Positions 48,011 to 57,474 of a DNA stretch of 64,000 nt are shown piece after piece (the first letter of the stretch is position 1; each line of letters begins with the position of its first letter). The stretch comes from an uncultured Desulfobacter sp. Its GTDB lineage: Bacteria; Desulfobacterota; Desulfobacteria; Desulfobacterales; Desulfobacteraceae. The translations under genes and the position numbers were made by a program. Where the stretch lies: NCBI RefSeq assembly GCF_963665355.1, contig NZ_OY762229.1:2170001-2234000 (forward strand), in the 5' to 3' direction. Under the pieces are notes generated by a model. That model searched no databases. It had not been told where the DNA came from and worked only from the letters and a program-made list of their open reading frames with translations.

Positions 48011-51000
48011 ATGAGACTTTTACGGCTGTTATTCGGAATTCCGGCGATTTTGCTGTTTGGATTAGTGGTATCAAAACAAATCTTTCCACCTAGGGCAGAG
48101 GCTGCTCAATATGATTCCTTGCCGACTGATTTTTCACAGAATAAAGAAGCCATTCTGATACTGGATACCAAAGGGCACTCCGGTGTGGTCAGCCATGTCA
48201 TCACCACCAGGGAGAAGGAGATTATCTCCATCGCAGATGACAAAACCATCCGCATTTTCGATGAACAGGGAACCGAAAAACGAAAAATATTGGGCATGAT
48301 CGGCCCGGGGCCCCAAGGCGTCATAAATACCATTGCATTGAGCAAGGATGAACAGTATCTGGCCGTTGGCGGTTACTTTGACCGATATGATGGAAAAAAT
48401 GCCGGTGATATCCGCATTTATCATTACCCGACGGGAAAATTAACTCGCCTTCTCAAATCGCACAGGAACACCGTGGTGGGCCTGTCATTTAGCAGCGATG
48501 GCCGGTACCTCATATCCGGCTCCACCGACAGGACCGCCAAGATCTGGGACGTTCAGAATGGTTTTCAACTGGTGGACACGATCACTGTTCATGGCAACGA
48601 AGTTTATGCAGTGGGCATAGTAAAGACAAATAACGGCTATAGTGCGGTCACAGCCGGGTTTGACGGAAAAATTGCGCTTTACAGCATAAATCAAAAAAGG
48701 ATTATTGCCACCCGCCAAACCGATTTAATATTGCAGCAAATGGCATTCTCCAGGGACCACATTGCCCTGGCCGGAAACAGCAAGCAAATAAAAATTTATG
48801 ATCACATGCTGACACCTGTCCTGACCCTGGAACATTCGTCAGAGCCCAGCGGGATTGTATACAGTCCTGACGGCACCCTTTTCATTGCTGGAACCAGAGC
48901 TTCCCAGGGAAAGGTGGTCACCTACAATGCGAAAAAGAATTATCAGATCCAGAGCGCTTTCCATGCAGAGATCAATGTCGTGGGCCGCGTGGGTTTTCCG
49001 GACCCCAATACCATAGCCAGCGCCGGGAGAGATTTTAGTTCCATTTATCTGTGGGATATTCACAGCGGAAAAGTGAAATCCAGGATTGAAAGTGCAGGAA
49101 GAACCGTCTGGAATGTGGGCATTCACGGAGAGGACATTGCCTGGAGAAATATTATAAATGACAACAATCAAAAGCAACCCACCGTCCTGTGCAAAACATT
49201 CAGCTTCAAGGACTTCACCATAAACGATTGTCGTGGTCCCATGGATGTTAAAGTCATCAGTCAAAAAAACGGAAACCTGACCCTGTCCCATCGAAGCGGC
49301 GGAATCTACAAGCGCCACAACGCCGTTCTTGAAGTTCAAAAAAATGGCGTGAACATCGCGTCCGTGGCCAGGGATCAACACAGTGGATTTGGGCATAATT
49401 ACTATGGCTGGTATGGGGATTTGATCGTCAGCGGCGGCATGAACGGCGTACTTGAGATTTACAACCGGGAGGGGGTCAAAATGGCCACCCTGCAAGGTCA
49501 TCGCGGCGCGATTACCCAAATTGCCCTGGATAATGACCGGCTCGTCAGCAGCAGCAGTGATCAAACCGTTCGAATCTGGAACCTTGCTCAACTGGACAAA
49601 AACAAGCGGGTTATGGTTAATGAAAAATTAGTTTCCGAACTCATGCACCAGGCCGGGTGCACAAGAGCCCAGGTGATTGACAATGCCGCCCTGATACAAG
49701 AGAAAAGCGGACTAAGCATATATGTCACGGATATCCAGGTGATCAAGCCCGTTGTCAATATATTCGCGACCCGGACCAATGAATGGGTGGTGTGGACTAA
49801 CGAAGGTTTTTTTAACACCTCCAAGGCGGGGGCAAAGTATGTCGGCTACCACATCAATCAAGGGCCCGACAAAGAGGCGGAATATCTATCGGTGGACAAA
49901 TTCTATGACAGCTTTTACCGACCCGATCTTGTTGTGAAGGCGCTGCATGGTGAAGATTTGAAGGCCTACGCGTCTCGGATTAATATTGATGAAATTCTGA
50001 AAGGCGGCCTGGCCCCCCAAGTCGCCATAAACACGCCGTCCCACGCAAGTAAAGACAAAGATATCGTTTTGAACCTGAGCGTATGCGAAAAAGATGGCGG
50101 ATACGACAATCTGACATTGATATTGAACGGCATGGCCATTGATATCCTGAGCAAGGACAGGGGATTGATGGTTACAAATAAGAAAACAGCGGACAACCAC
50201 TGCTTCAGCTTTGAAAAATTGATATCCCTGCAAAATGGAGACAACCGCATCGGGTTCAAGGCCACCAACCGGGCCGGCAACATTGAATCCAACCTGGCCG
50301 AAATAGATGTAACCTATAAAGGAAAAAGCATGGGCAAGCCGGACCTTTACCTTCTGGCTGTCGGGGTTGACCGATACAGGGACGGGGATCTGTGGCTGAA
50401 ATACTCAAAAGCCGATGCGCAAGAGTTGATCCGCACGGTTTCAAGTGTGTCCAAACCATTGTTCGGCAGCATTCACACCCGCACACTGTTTGATCAGGAT
50501 GCCACAAAATCAGCAATCACCCAGGCAATCGCTGACATCGGCAAAAAAACCAATCGGGAAGACGTATTCATGCTCTATGTCGCCGGGCACGGCATCACCG
50601 ACAGCAAAACCGGGGCGTACTTTTTTCTTCCCGTTGATTTCAGATATAAGGATGAATCCAGCGTGAACCAGTTTGGTCTGTCCCACAATGATTTCAAGCA
50701 GGCACTGTCAACCATCCAGGCCATTAAGTCGCTGATTATTTTAGATACCTGCAATAGCGGCAGTTTTGCCGAAGCGTTTGCCAGCCGCGGGATATTGCAG
50801 AAGACAGCCATAAACAAACTTACCCGTGCCACGGGAAGAGCGACCATTGTGGCTTCAGCAAAAAACCATCAGGTGGCGCTGGAAGGTTACAACGGGCATG
50901 GCGTGTTCACTTACACGGTGATAGAGGCATTGGCCGGTGAAGGATACGGGAAGGACAATCAAATTACCATCAAGGAACTGGCGTCCTATATCGAAGATAT

Positions 51001-51091
51001 CCTGCCCGATCGAACCTATCAAAAGTGGGGATACGAGCAAATCCCGCAATCGAGCATCACCGGAAATGATTTTCCCATCGGTGTCCGGTGA
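48011..51091 (+). CDS. Exported WD40-repeat caspase-like (C14) peptidase
   Basis: A 1026-residue protein. A signal peptide or anchor (about 1-31, ending near RAEA) points to export. Residues about 45-560 are WD40-type repeats (HRNTVVGLSFSSDGRYLISGSTDRTAKIWDV, read in parts). A linker with Ig-like/beta character (about 660-770) follows. The C-terminal caspase-fold peptidase (about 775-1026) has the catalytic dyad His860 in YVAGHGI and Cys914 in LDTCNSGS. The WD40 part probably recognises a partner or senses state, and the peptidase cleaves a target. It is transcribed alone, divergent from the asparaginase-domain gene. The role is unknown: regulated self-killing, envelope stress and development are all possible. 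Confidence 0.88.
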   Translation: MRLLRLLFGIPAILLFGLVVSKQIFPPRAEAAQYDSLPTDFSQNKEAILILDTKGHSGVVSHVITTREKEIISIADDKTIRIFDEQGTEKRKILGMIGPGPQGVINTIALSKDEQYLAVGGYFDRYDGKNAGDIRIYHYPTGKLTRLLKSHRNTVVGLSFSSDGRYLISGSTDRTAKIWDVQNGFQLVDTITVHGNEVYAVGIVKTNNGYSAVTAGFDGKIALYSINQKRIIATRQTDLILQQMAFSRDHIALAGNSKQIKIYDHMLTPVLTLEHSSEPSGIVYSPDGTLFIAGTRASQGKVVTYNAKKNYQIQSAFHAEINVVGRVGFPDPNTIASAGRDFSSIYLWDIHSGKVKSRIESAGRTVWNVGIHGEDIAWRNIINDNNQKQPTVLCKTFSFKDFTINDCRGPMDVKVISQKNGNLTLSHRSGGIYKRHNAVLEVQKNGVNIASVARDQHSGFGHNYYGWYGDLIVSGGMNGVLEIYNREGVKMATLQGHRGAITQIALDNDRLVSSSSDQTVRIWNLAQLDKNKRVMVNEKLVSELMHQAGCTRAQVIDNAALIQEKSGLSIYVTDIQVIKPVVNIFATRTNEWVVWTNEGFFNTSKAGAKYVGYHINQGPDKEAEYLSVDKFYDSFYRPDLVVKALHGEDLKAYASRINIDEILKGGLAPQVAINTPSHASKDKDIVLNLSVCEKDGGYDNLTLILNGMAIDILSKDRGLMVTNKKTADNHCFSFEKLISLQNGDNRIGFKATNRAGNIESNLAEIDVTYKGKSMGKPDLYLLAVGVDRYRDGDLWLKYSKADAQELIRTVSSVSKPLFGSIHTRTLFDQDATKSAITQAIADIGKKTNREDVFMLYVAGHGITDSKTGAYFFLPVDFRYKDESSVNQFGLSHNDFKQALSTIQAIKSLIILDTCNSGSFAEAFASRGILQKTAINKLTRATGRATIVASAKNHQVALEGYNGHGVFTYTVIEALAGEGYGKDNQITIKELASYIEDILPDRTYQKWGYEQIPQSSITGNDFPIGVR

Positions 51092-51197
51092 CATCTTTTT
51101 ATTATGAATGGTCACAGAGCCTCTGTATGGATTAAACGTACAATAAACACAGTATCTGAAGTGGGACAGACTATCTGTCTGCCAGGAAAACAGCCCA

Positions 51198-51665
51198 ATG
51201 ACACCAGCGATTAACACAGCCCGAAAAGCAAAAGTTGAATTTAAGATCCATGAATACAGCCATGATCCCAGAGCCGATTCCTATGGGCAGGAGGCGGCTG
51301 AAAAACTCGGGGTCGACCCGGACCGGGTTTTTAAAACCCTTGTGGTATCAATGGACAGCAAAGACCTTGGGGTGGCCATCCTGCCTGTTTCCTGCCAGTT
51401 GAATCTGAAGTTGTTTGCCAGGGCCATGGGGGTAAAAAAAGCAGCCATGGCGGATAAAAAACTGGTGGAAAAGACAACCGGCTATGTCCTGGGCGGCGTA
51501 AGCCCCATCGGACAAAAAAAGAGACTGTCAACGGTGGTTCATGACACGGCAAAAAATTTTAACACCATTTTTGTCAGTGCCGGAAAACGAGGGCTTGACA
51601 TAGAACTGACACCGGACGACCTGGTTAAATTGACCAAGGGCAAATTTGACTGCATTTGCGAATAA
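51198..51665 (+). CDS. ybaK: Cys-tRNA(Pro)/Cys-tRNA(Cys) deacylase YbaK
   Basis: A 155-residue trans-editing deacylase of the YbaK/EbsC family, clearing tRNA-Pro mischarged with cysteine. Diagnostic features are the conserved Lys in AGDxxxK-type region (here RVFKTLVVSMD), AMGVKKAAMADKKLVEKTTGYVLGGVSPIGQKK, and the C-terminal GKRGLDIELTPDDL. Length is typical. AGGAAAAC precedes the ATG. It is a cytosolic housekeeping gene with no evident link to the caspase gene. Confidence 0.92.
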   Translation: MTPAINTARKAKVEFKIHEYSHDPRADSYGQEAAEKLGVDPDRVFKTLVVSMDSKDLGVAILPVSCQLNLKLFARAMGVKKAAMADKKLVEKTTGYVLGGVSPIGQKKRLSTVVHDTAKNFNTIFVSAGKRGLDIELTPDDLVKLTKGKFDCICE

Positions 51666-51759
51666 CAGCCATGGGCTGATCTGGCATATCAACTGCCAGG
51701 CACAACCCGCAACGAAGGTTGAAAGATCTGTGCAGGTTACACAGACTTTCCTATAAAGC

Positions 51760-52152
51760 ATGAATAGAAAAGAGTTTAAAAGAAATGTTGATTTAGCACT
51801 ATGGTTTTTATTTTGTTTCATCCTGGGAACCGGGCTGATGATCCATTACAGGCTTGTACCGGGATTCCAGGGCGGTTCAGGGGCCAGTTTTCTGGGAATC
51901 TCCCGCCATGTATGGGGCGATATTCATTTCTGGGCCTCCTGCCTTTTCACTGCAGCGCTGAGTTTTCATCTCTATTTGAATTTTAGTGTCATTAAACTGG
52001 TTATTTCAGGCCGGTCGAGCCGGAAGGCTGCCGCCCTGTTCGGCATTGGAGTGCTGATAGTGATTTTTTTCCTTCTGTTCCCCGTATTTCATGGACAAAA
52101 CGGATATGGAAACTATCACCGCGGACAGCCGCCCGGCCGTTTGTTTCGATAA
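51760..52152 (+). CDS. DUF4405-type membrane protein (cytochrome-b-like)
   Basis: A 130-residue inner-membrane protein with about three helices (12-30, 48-72, 85-105). Histidines in RHVWGDIHFWAS and SFHLYLN fall at helix positions that in DUF4405/FdnI-like small cytochromes hold heme. A heme-binding electron-transfer or assembly role is likely but unproven. The ribosome site is weak. A second small protein of similar pattern is convergent at 52184. Confidence 0.65.
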   Translation: MNRKEFKRNVDLALWFLFCFILGTGLMIHYRLVPGFQGGSGASFLGISRHVWGDIHFWASCLFTAALSFHLYLNFSVIKLVISGRSSRKAAALFGIGVLIVIFFLLFPVFHGQNGYGNYHRGQPPGRLFR

Positions 52153-52183
52153 AACCTTCTCCAGTCGTGGTCAGGGTGCGTCG

Positions 52184-52399
52184 TTATGATTTGGGACGCT
52201 GCAAAAGATTCTTTTTAACCCAGGCCCAGTTAAGATAGACATGGTAGATTGCAAGAATAACGAATACCCACCCGGCGTTGTGAAGCAATTCAAATATGGA
52301 ATCAGGTATGATTTCGTGAAGAGCTCCGGATACGGCTTGTATTAACAGGAAAATGCCCATCAAGGGGTTAATTATGGTGAGTTGCTTTTGTTTATTCAT
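52184..52399 (-). CDS. Small DUF4405-like membrane protein
   Basis: A 71-residue protein with two hydrophobic segments (NPLMGIFLLIQAVSGALHEI and AGWVFVILAIYHVYLNWAWV). Histidines in GALHEI, LLHNAG and IYHVYLNW resemble the second half of the neighbouring 130-residue protein. The start was set at ATG 52399, preceded by TGGAGA, in preference to the longer frame to 52438. Possible small heme-binding membrane subunit; convergent with the other gene. Confidence 0.6.
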   Translation of the reverse strand: MNKQKQLTIINPLMGIFLLIQAVSGALHEIIPDSIFELLHNAGWVFVILAIYHVYLNWAWVKKNLLQRPKS

Positions 52400-52716
52400 A
52401 ATCGTCTCCATTTTGGCTGAAATTGAAATACACATCACAAAGAACTTTTAATAAAGATCTGTTAGATGCGTATGAGAGAATTAATTTGATAGTACATCAA
52501 TTTGCATTTGCGGGAACCATAAAATTTTTTCGAAGCGCGTTAAGTTCATGGGATATTCAACATCCCCTACCAAAAAAAACTGTTATTCATGGATCAGGGA
52601 TGCTAAAAAAACCGCTCAGGTTGAATCAGGTTGAAATACGATAACGTAAATAGACATGTTAAAATTGATGTAATTGCCATTATCCCGCTGGTGGCGGTAA
52701 TAGATATAAGGATAGG

Positions 52717-53838
52717 ATGAACAGCGTTACACAGATTGATTGTCTCATTGATGATCTGATAGAAAAAAATGCCGCATTTGCCTGCTGGTTTCAGTCCTCC
52801 AGTGACAGCCCGCAACTGATTGCGGGAAGTGCCGGGGATATCATATTCCCGCAGAGTATTCAGCAGTTGAGCCAGGTCCGCGGGTTTGTATTTGCCCCCT
52901 TTAAAATATCCCGGAATGTCCCTGTCATTGTTTTGCAGCCGGCCATACACCTGAAAGGGTACAGTCAGATCCAGGCCTTTGACCCGGATACCCTGGATGA
53001 GACGCCGTTTCACCAGGAAACAAAAAAACCTTGCATCTCAACGGATTTTCAGGATTACCTCATTTGCGTCAACCATGCCATTGAACAGATCCACGCCGCA
53101 AGATTCTCCAAGGTCATTGTCTCCAGGCGTATTTGCAAAGAGAAAAAACATGAATCCCTAGGATCTTTGTTTCTTGGCATGCGTGAAAAAAATCCGGGCG
53201 TATTTGTCTTTGTGGTGAACTTGCCCAGGGCCGGACTTTGGATGGGGGCCACCCCGGAACTGCTCTTCCGTTCCGATGGGCGGCATGCCCAAACGGTGTC
53301 CCTGGCCGCCACCCAGCCCCGTCGTCCCGATGGGCAATACTGCTGGTTTACAAAAGAGATCGAAGAGCAAGCCTTTGTCTCCAGGTATACGGTGGATGTA
53401 CTCCACAGGTTTGGTTTTTCATCCTACCAGACAAAGGGCCCCCAGGACCTTGAAACCGCCACCGTGGCCCACTTGAAAACCTCTTTCTTCTTTTCCGGGG
53501 AACCCATTGAAGACCGGCTTGGGGAATTTGTGGAACAGCTTTGCCCCACGCCTGCGGTCTGCGGCCTTCCCAAGGCCGAGGCCGGTCAGTTTATCAATGA
53601 CTTTGAACCCCACGACAGGCGTTATTATACCGGGTTCCTGGGGCCCTGGCGCCTTGAAAAAAGCGGAACCGACGTGTATGTGAACCTGCGCAGCATGGAA
53701 ATTGAAGACACCCAGTATGTCCTTTACACCGGCGGGGGGATCACGGCCCGGTCCAACCCGGAACAGGAGTGGGAGGAGACCTCCCAAAAGTCCAGAACCC
53801 TTTTAAACGCCATTGAGGCGTTGCAGGAACAGGTGTGA
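52717..53838 (+). CDS. menF: Isochorismate synthase MenF
   Basis: A 373-residue chorismate-binding enzyme converting chorismate to isochorismate, the first step of menaquinone synthesis. The C-terminal ADIC/anthranilate-synthase fold is visible: RFSKVIVSRR, GATPELLFRSDG, TVSLAATQPRRP, QLCPTPAVCGLPK, YYTGFLGPW and YTGGGITARSNPEQEWEE. The N-terminal 120 residues are more variable and somewhat short. The stop overlaps the menD start by one base (TGATG), so coupled translation is expected. Confidence 0.93.
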   Translation: MNSVTQIDCLIDDLIEKNAAFACWFQSSSDSPQLIAGSAGDIIFPQSIQQLSQVRGFVFAPFKISRNVPVIVLQPAIHLKGYSQIQAFDPDTLDETPFHQETKKPCISTDFQDYLICVNHAIEQIHAARFSKVIVSRRICKEKKHESLGSLFLGMREKNPGVFVFVVNLPRAGLWMGATPELLFRSDGRHAQTVSLAATQPRRPDGQYCWFTKEIEEQAFVSRYTVDVLHRFGFSSYQTKGPQDLETATVAHLKTSFFFSGEPIEDRLGEFVEQLCPTPAVCGLPKAEAGQFINDFEPHDRRYYTGFLGPWRLEKSGTDVYVNLRSMEIEDTQYVLYTGGGITARSNPEQEWEETSQKSRTLLNAIEALQEQV

Positions 53839-55565
53839 TGATCTCGACAAAGCGCCATGTGCAGCAGCTTGCATCCCTGTTTTTCAGCAGAAAAATTTCA
53901 GATATTGTGCTGTGTCCCGGATCCAGGAACGGTCCCTTGATCCATACCCTGGCCGGGTGCGGGCAATTTGACTGCCGGGTGATTGTGGATGAGCGCAGTG
54001 CCGGTTATTTTGCTTTGGGGCTGGCCCAGGCAAGGCAAAAACCGGTTGTGATCGTGTGCAGTTCGGGGACCTCTGCGGTGAATTTTGCCCCGGCTGTGGC
54101 CGAGGCCTTTTACCAGAATATCCCTTTGATCGTGGTGACGGCGGACCGGCCCGCCTACTGGATAGACCAGCTGGAAAACCAGAGCATCCACCAGGAGTCA
54201 CTCTACGGTAATTTTATAAAGCAATCGTGTTCCCTGCCCCTGGAGGAGTCTGACAGCCAGTTATGGGCGGGCGCGCGTCTGATCAACGATATCCTGAATA
54301 CGGCCGTGACTGATGCCCCGGGACCTGTGCATATCAATATCCCCCTTGAAGAACCTTTGCACCGGACCGTGGATGGGCAGCTGCCTGGTGTTAAGGTCAT
54401 CGAGGATGCGGATACACGGACAGCTCTTGACGAGAAGATTTTGTCCCGGGTGGCCGAAGAGATCAGCCAAGCAGATAAAATACTTGTACTGGCAGGCCAG
54501 TCTGCAGCCAATCCGGAACTCACCAGCGCTTTGCTCGGGTTTGTAAAGAAAACCTGTGCCGTGGTTGCCGCAGAGCACCTTGCCAATCTTTCCATGCCGT
54601 CTGATTTCTGCTGTGCCTGTCCGGAACTGGTGCTCGGGTCCATAAGCCATGGTGATGCGCCCATTTTCCAGCCTGATCTGCTTATCACCTTTGGCAGGCA
54701 CTTTGTCTCCAAACGTATCCGGCAGTTTTTAAGAGATTACAAACCGGCCACACATATCCATGTGGATGCCGGCGGCGGCCATATGGACACCTACCAGGCA
54801 TTGACCCGGGTTTGCGCCGTCAGGCCTGAACGGTTTTTTGAACAATTGGACGAAATGCTGGCCCCAAAGTCATCCAAATGTTATGCTGGAGCCTGGAAAG
54901 ACAGGAAACAGGAGACTCTGCAAATTTACAACCATTATCGGGAAAAAGTCCCTTTCAGTGATTTTACCGTATGTTCCGCCATATTAAAGTCAGTTCCCGA
55001 AAATGGCGTCCTGCATCTTGGCAACAGCTCCACCGTAAGGTATGCCGTATTAAACCCCGGCATTAAGGGGCTTACCTGGCTTGGCAACCGGGGGACCAGC
55101 GGTATTGACGGCTCTGTTTCAACGGCGGTGGGATATGCCTCATGCAGTTCAAAAATGAATACGCTCATCCTGGGGGATCTCTCTTTTTTTTACGATTCAA
55201 ATGGGTTATGGAATAAATACCTGGGGCCAAACCTGAGGATTATTGTACTCAACAACGGCGGGGGCAATATTTTCAGTTTTGTGGAAGACCTTGCCGGCCG
55301 TACAGAGAAGGATAGTCAGGCGGTATTTCAAAACTATTTTTTTGCAGGCCACAGCGCAAAGGCCCGGGGACTTGCATCGGCATTCGGGCTGGACTATCTG
55401 CAGGCCGGCTCGGATTCCCAGTTGGGCAGGGCCCTTGAAGAACTCTATAATCCTGATCGGATTACCCCCACCCTTTTAGAGGTGTTTACGGATGCCGGGA
55501 CCAACACAACGGTTTTTAAAGGTTTGTTTAAAGAGCTTAAAAAGCTAACTATACATGGAGAGTGA
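53838..55565 (+). CDS. menD: SEPHCHC synthase MenD
   Basis: A 575-residue thiamine-diphosphate enzyme joining isochorismate and 2-oxoglutarate. Visible are CPGSRNGPL near the N-terminus, VDERSAGYFALGLAQA, VVCSSGTSAVNFAPAVAEA, and the ThDP/Mg motif GDLSFFYDSNGLW...NNGGGNIF (conserved GDxxxxxDxN pattern). ATG 53838 sits within the menF stop; GTG 53835 is the longer alternative. The final codons hold the ribosome site of menB (GGAGAG). Confidence 0.94.
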   Translation: MISTKRHVQQLASLFFSRKISDIVLCPGSRNGPLIHTLAGCGQFDCRVIVDERSAGYFALGLAQARQKPVVIVCSSGTSAVNFAPAVAEAFYQNIPLIVVTADRPAYWIDQLENQSIHQESLYGNFIKQSCSLPLEESDSQLWAGARLINDILNTAVTDAPGPVHINIPLEEPLHRTVDGQLPGVKVIEDADTRTALDEKILSRVAEEISQADKILVLAGQSAANPELTSALLGFVKKTCAVVAAEHLANLSMPSDFCCACPELVLGSISHGDAPIFQPDLLITFGRHFVSKRIRQFLRDYKPATHIHVDAGGGHMDTYQALTRVCAVRPERFFEQLDEMLAPKSSKCYAGAWKDRKQETLQIYNHYREKVPFSDFTVCSAILKSVPENGVLHLGNSSTVRYAVLNPGIKGLTWLGNRGTSGIDGSVSTAVGYASCSSKMNTLILGDLSFFYDSNGLWNKYLGPNLRIIVLNNGGGNIFSFVEDLAGRTEKDSQAVFQNYFFAGHSAKARGLASAFGLDYLQAGSDSQLGRALEELYNPDRITPTLLEVFTDAGTNTTVFKGLFKELKKLTIHGE

Positions 55566-55568
55566 CAC

Positions 55569-56393
55569 ATGACAGAAAAACGCCAGTGGGAAACCATAAA
55601 AGAGTTTGAAGACATTTTTTTTGAATATTATGAGGGCATCGGTAAAATCACCATCAACCGCGAACGCTACCGAAACGCCTTTCGCCCCACCACGGTCCAT
55701 GAGATCAGCGAATCATTGCGCATCTGCCGGGAGGATCAGCGTATCAATGTGGTTGTCCTGACCGGGGCAGGGGACACTGCCTTTTGCGCCGGCGGCGACC
55801 AGAACGTGAAAGGGGTGGGCGGTTACATTGACAAGGACGGCACCCCAAGGCTGAATATCCTGGAGGTCCAGAAACAGATCCGGTCCATGCCCAAGCCCGT
55901 GATTGCCATGGTCAACGGATTCGCCATCGGCGGCGGCCATGTCCTGCATGTGGTGTGTGACATCACCATTGCCAGCGAAAACGCCATCTTTGGCCAGACC
56001 GGCCCCAAGGTGGGCAGTTTTGATGCTGGGCTGGGCTCATCTTTTCTGGCCAGCACCATCGGACAGAAAAAAGCCCGGGAGATCTGGTTCATGTGCCGTC
56101 AGTATACGGCCGCCGAAGCCCTGGAAATGGGCCTGGTCAACAAGGTCGTGCCCCTGGACCAGCTTGAGGATGAGACCGTGGCCTGGGCATTGAAAATGCA
56201 GGAACACAGTCCTTTGGCCCTTCGAATGATCAAGCTGGGGCTCAATGCCGAGCTTGACGGCCAGGTGGGACTCCAGGAGTTTGCCGGAAATGCGACGCTT
56301 TTGTACTACCTGACCCAGGAAGCCCAGGAGGGCAAACATGCGTTTCTGGAAAAGAGGAAACCAAATTTTTCTCAGTTTCCGAAATTTCCCTGA
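55569..56393 (+). CDS. menB: 1,4-Dihydroxy-2-naphthoyl-CoA synthase MenB
   Basis: A 274-residue crotonase-fold enzyme closing the naphthoate ring from o-succinylbenzoyl-CoA. Typical MenB motifs are [65 protein letters not shown] and the C-terminal ARKPNF-like tail (here [13 protein letters not shown]). It begins 3 bp after menD, and length is typical. Confidence 0.96.
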   Translation: MTEKRQWETIKEFEDIFFEYYEGIGKITINRERYRNAFRPTTVHEISESLRICREDQRINVVVLTGAGDTAFCAGGDQNVKGVGGYIDKDGTPRLNILEVQKQIRSMPKPVIAMVNGFAIGGGHVLHVVCDITIASENAIFGQTGPKVGSFDAGLGSSFLASTIGQKKAREIWFMCRQYTAAEALEMGLVNKVVPLDQLEDETVAWALKMQEHSPLALRMIKLGLNAELDGQVGLQEFAGNATLLYYLTQEAQEGKHAFLEKRKPNFSQFPKFP

Positions 56394-56429
56394 TTTGGGC
56401 TTAGGTCTCCTTAATTTTATCAGGTGCAA

Positions 56430-57470
56430 ATGATGAAAGCACGTGTCATTGAACATAAGTTGCAGTTTAAACGGCCTGCCGGAACTTCCCGGGGGGTGTT
56501 GAACCACCGCCGGGTCTGGTACCTTGTTCTGGAAAAAGAGGGCCGGATTGGGGTGGGGGAGTGCGCGCCTTTGCCGGGGTTGAGTGCTGAAACCATTCCT
56601 GACGTGGAACAGGCCCTTGCAGCGCTTGCCGCGGACCCGGATGGCTTTTGTGCCCGGTCAGACCCGCACAGTTTGCCCTCTTCGGTGTGGTTTGCCGTGG
56701 AAACAGCTCTCAAGGATTTGGAAGAGGACAGCAATCAGATCCTTTTTCCTTCCCGGTTCACCAGTGGAGAAAAAGGTATCCCCATCAATGGACTGATCTG
56801 GATGGGGGAACTGTCGTTCATGAAAGAACAGGTCCGGCAGAAACTGGATATGGGGTGGCGGTGCATCAAGCTTAAAATCGGAGCGCTTCAGTTTGATGAT
56901 GAGCTTGCCGTCCTTAAAGGGATCAGGGCGGAATACAGCCCCGACGACGTCATTTTACGGGTGGATGCCAACGGCGGATTTACCCCTGACCAGGTTATGG
57001 ACCGGCTTGGGCAACTGGCAGAGCTGGAAATCCACTCCATAGAGCAGCCCATCGCAAAAGGGCAGTGGCCGCAGATGGCCGGGATATGCAGGCACTCTCC
57101 CCTGGACATTGCCTTTGATGAGGAACTGATCGGGATTACGGAGCGCGTAGAAAAAATTCGTCTGCTGGACACCCTGTCCCCCCGGTACCTGGTCCTTAAA
57201 CCCAGCCTGCACGGCGGGATGAAAGGCTGTGACGAATGGATTGAACTGGCCCGTGTCAGGGGTATCGACTGGTGGATCACCTCCTATCTTGAGTCCGACC
57301 TGGGTTTAAATGCCATTGCCCAGTGGACGTTTTTAAAGCAGCCCCATCTGCACCAGGGCCTGGGTACGGGGCAGCTGTTTACCAATAATATGGCATCTCC
57401 CCTGGCAATCCGCGGAGAACAACTTTTTTTTGATCCGGACAAACCGTTTGTCTTTCCGGGGATTTTTTAA
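56430..57470 (+). CDS. menC: o-Succinylbenzoate synthase MenC
   Basis: A 346-residue enolase-superfamily dehydratase. Catalytic residues are visible: the KxK pair in IKLKIG, metal ligands in RVDANGGF, SIEQP and AFDEEL, and the Lys in LVLKPS. ATG 56430 was chosen in place of the in-frame GTG at 56424. It lies 36 bp after menB and directly before menE, so it is in the operon. Confidence 0.94.
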   Translation: MMKARVIEHKLQFKRPAGTSRGVLNHRRVWYLVLEKEGRIGVGECAPLPGLSAETIPDVEQALAALAADPDGFCARSDPHSLPSSVWFAVETALKDLEEDSNQILFPSRFTSGEKGIPINGLIWMGELSFMKEQVRQKLDMGWRCIKLKIGALQFDDELAVLKGIRAEYSPDDVILRVDANGGFTPDQVMDRLGQLAELEIHSIEQPIAKGQWPQMAGICRHSPLDIAFDEELIGITERVEKIRLLDTLSPRYLVLKPSLHGGMKGCDEWIELARVRGIDWWITSYLESDLGLNAIAQWTFLKQPHLHQGLGTGQLFTNNMASPLAIRGEQLFFDPDKPFVFPGIF

Positions 57471-57474
57471 GACT

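Noticed and set aside
52423-52644. A 73-codon frame upstream of menF
   Set aside because: No ribosome site, no recognisable motif, and it overlaps the leader of the divergent small membrane gene.
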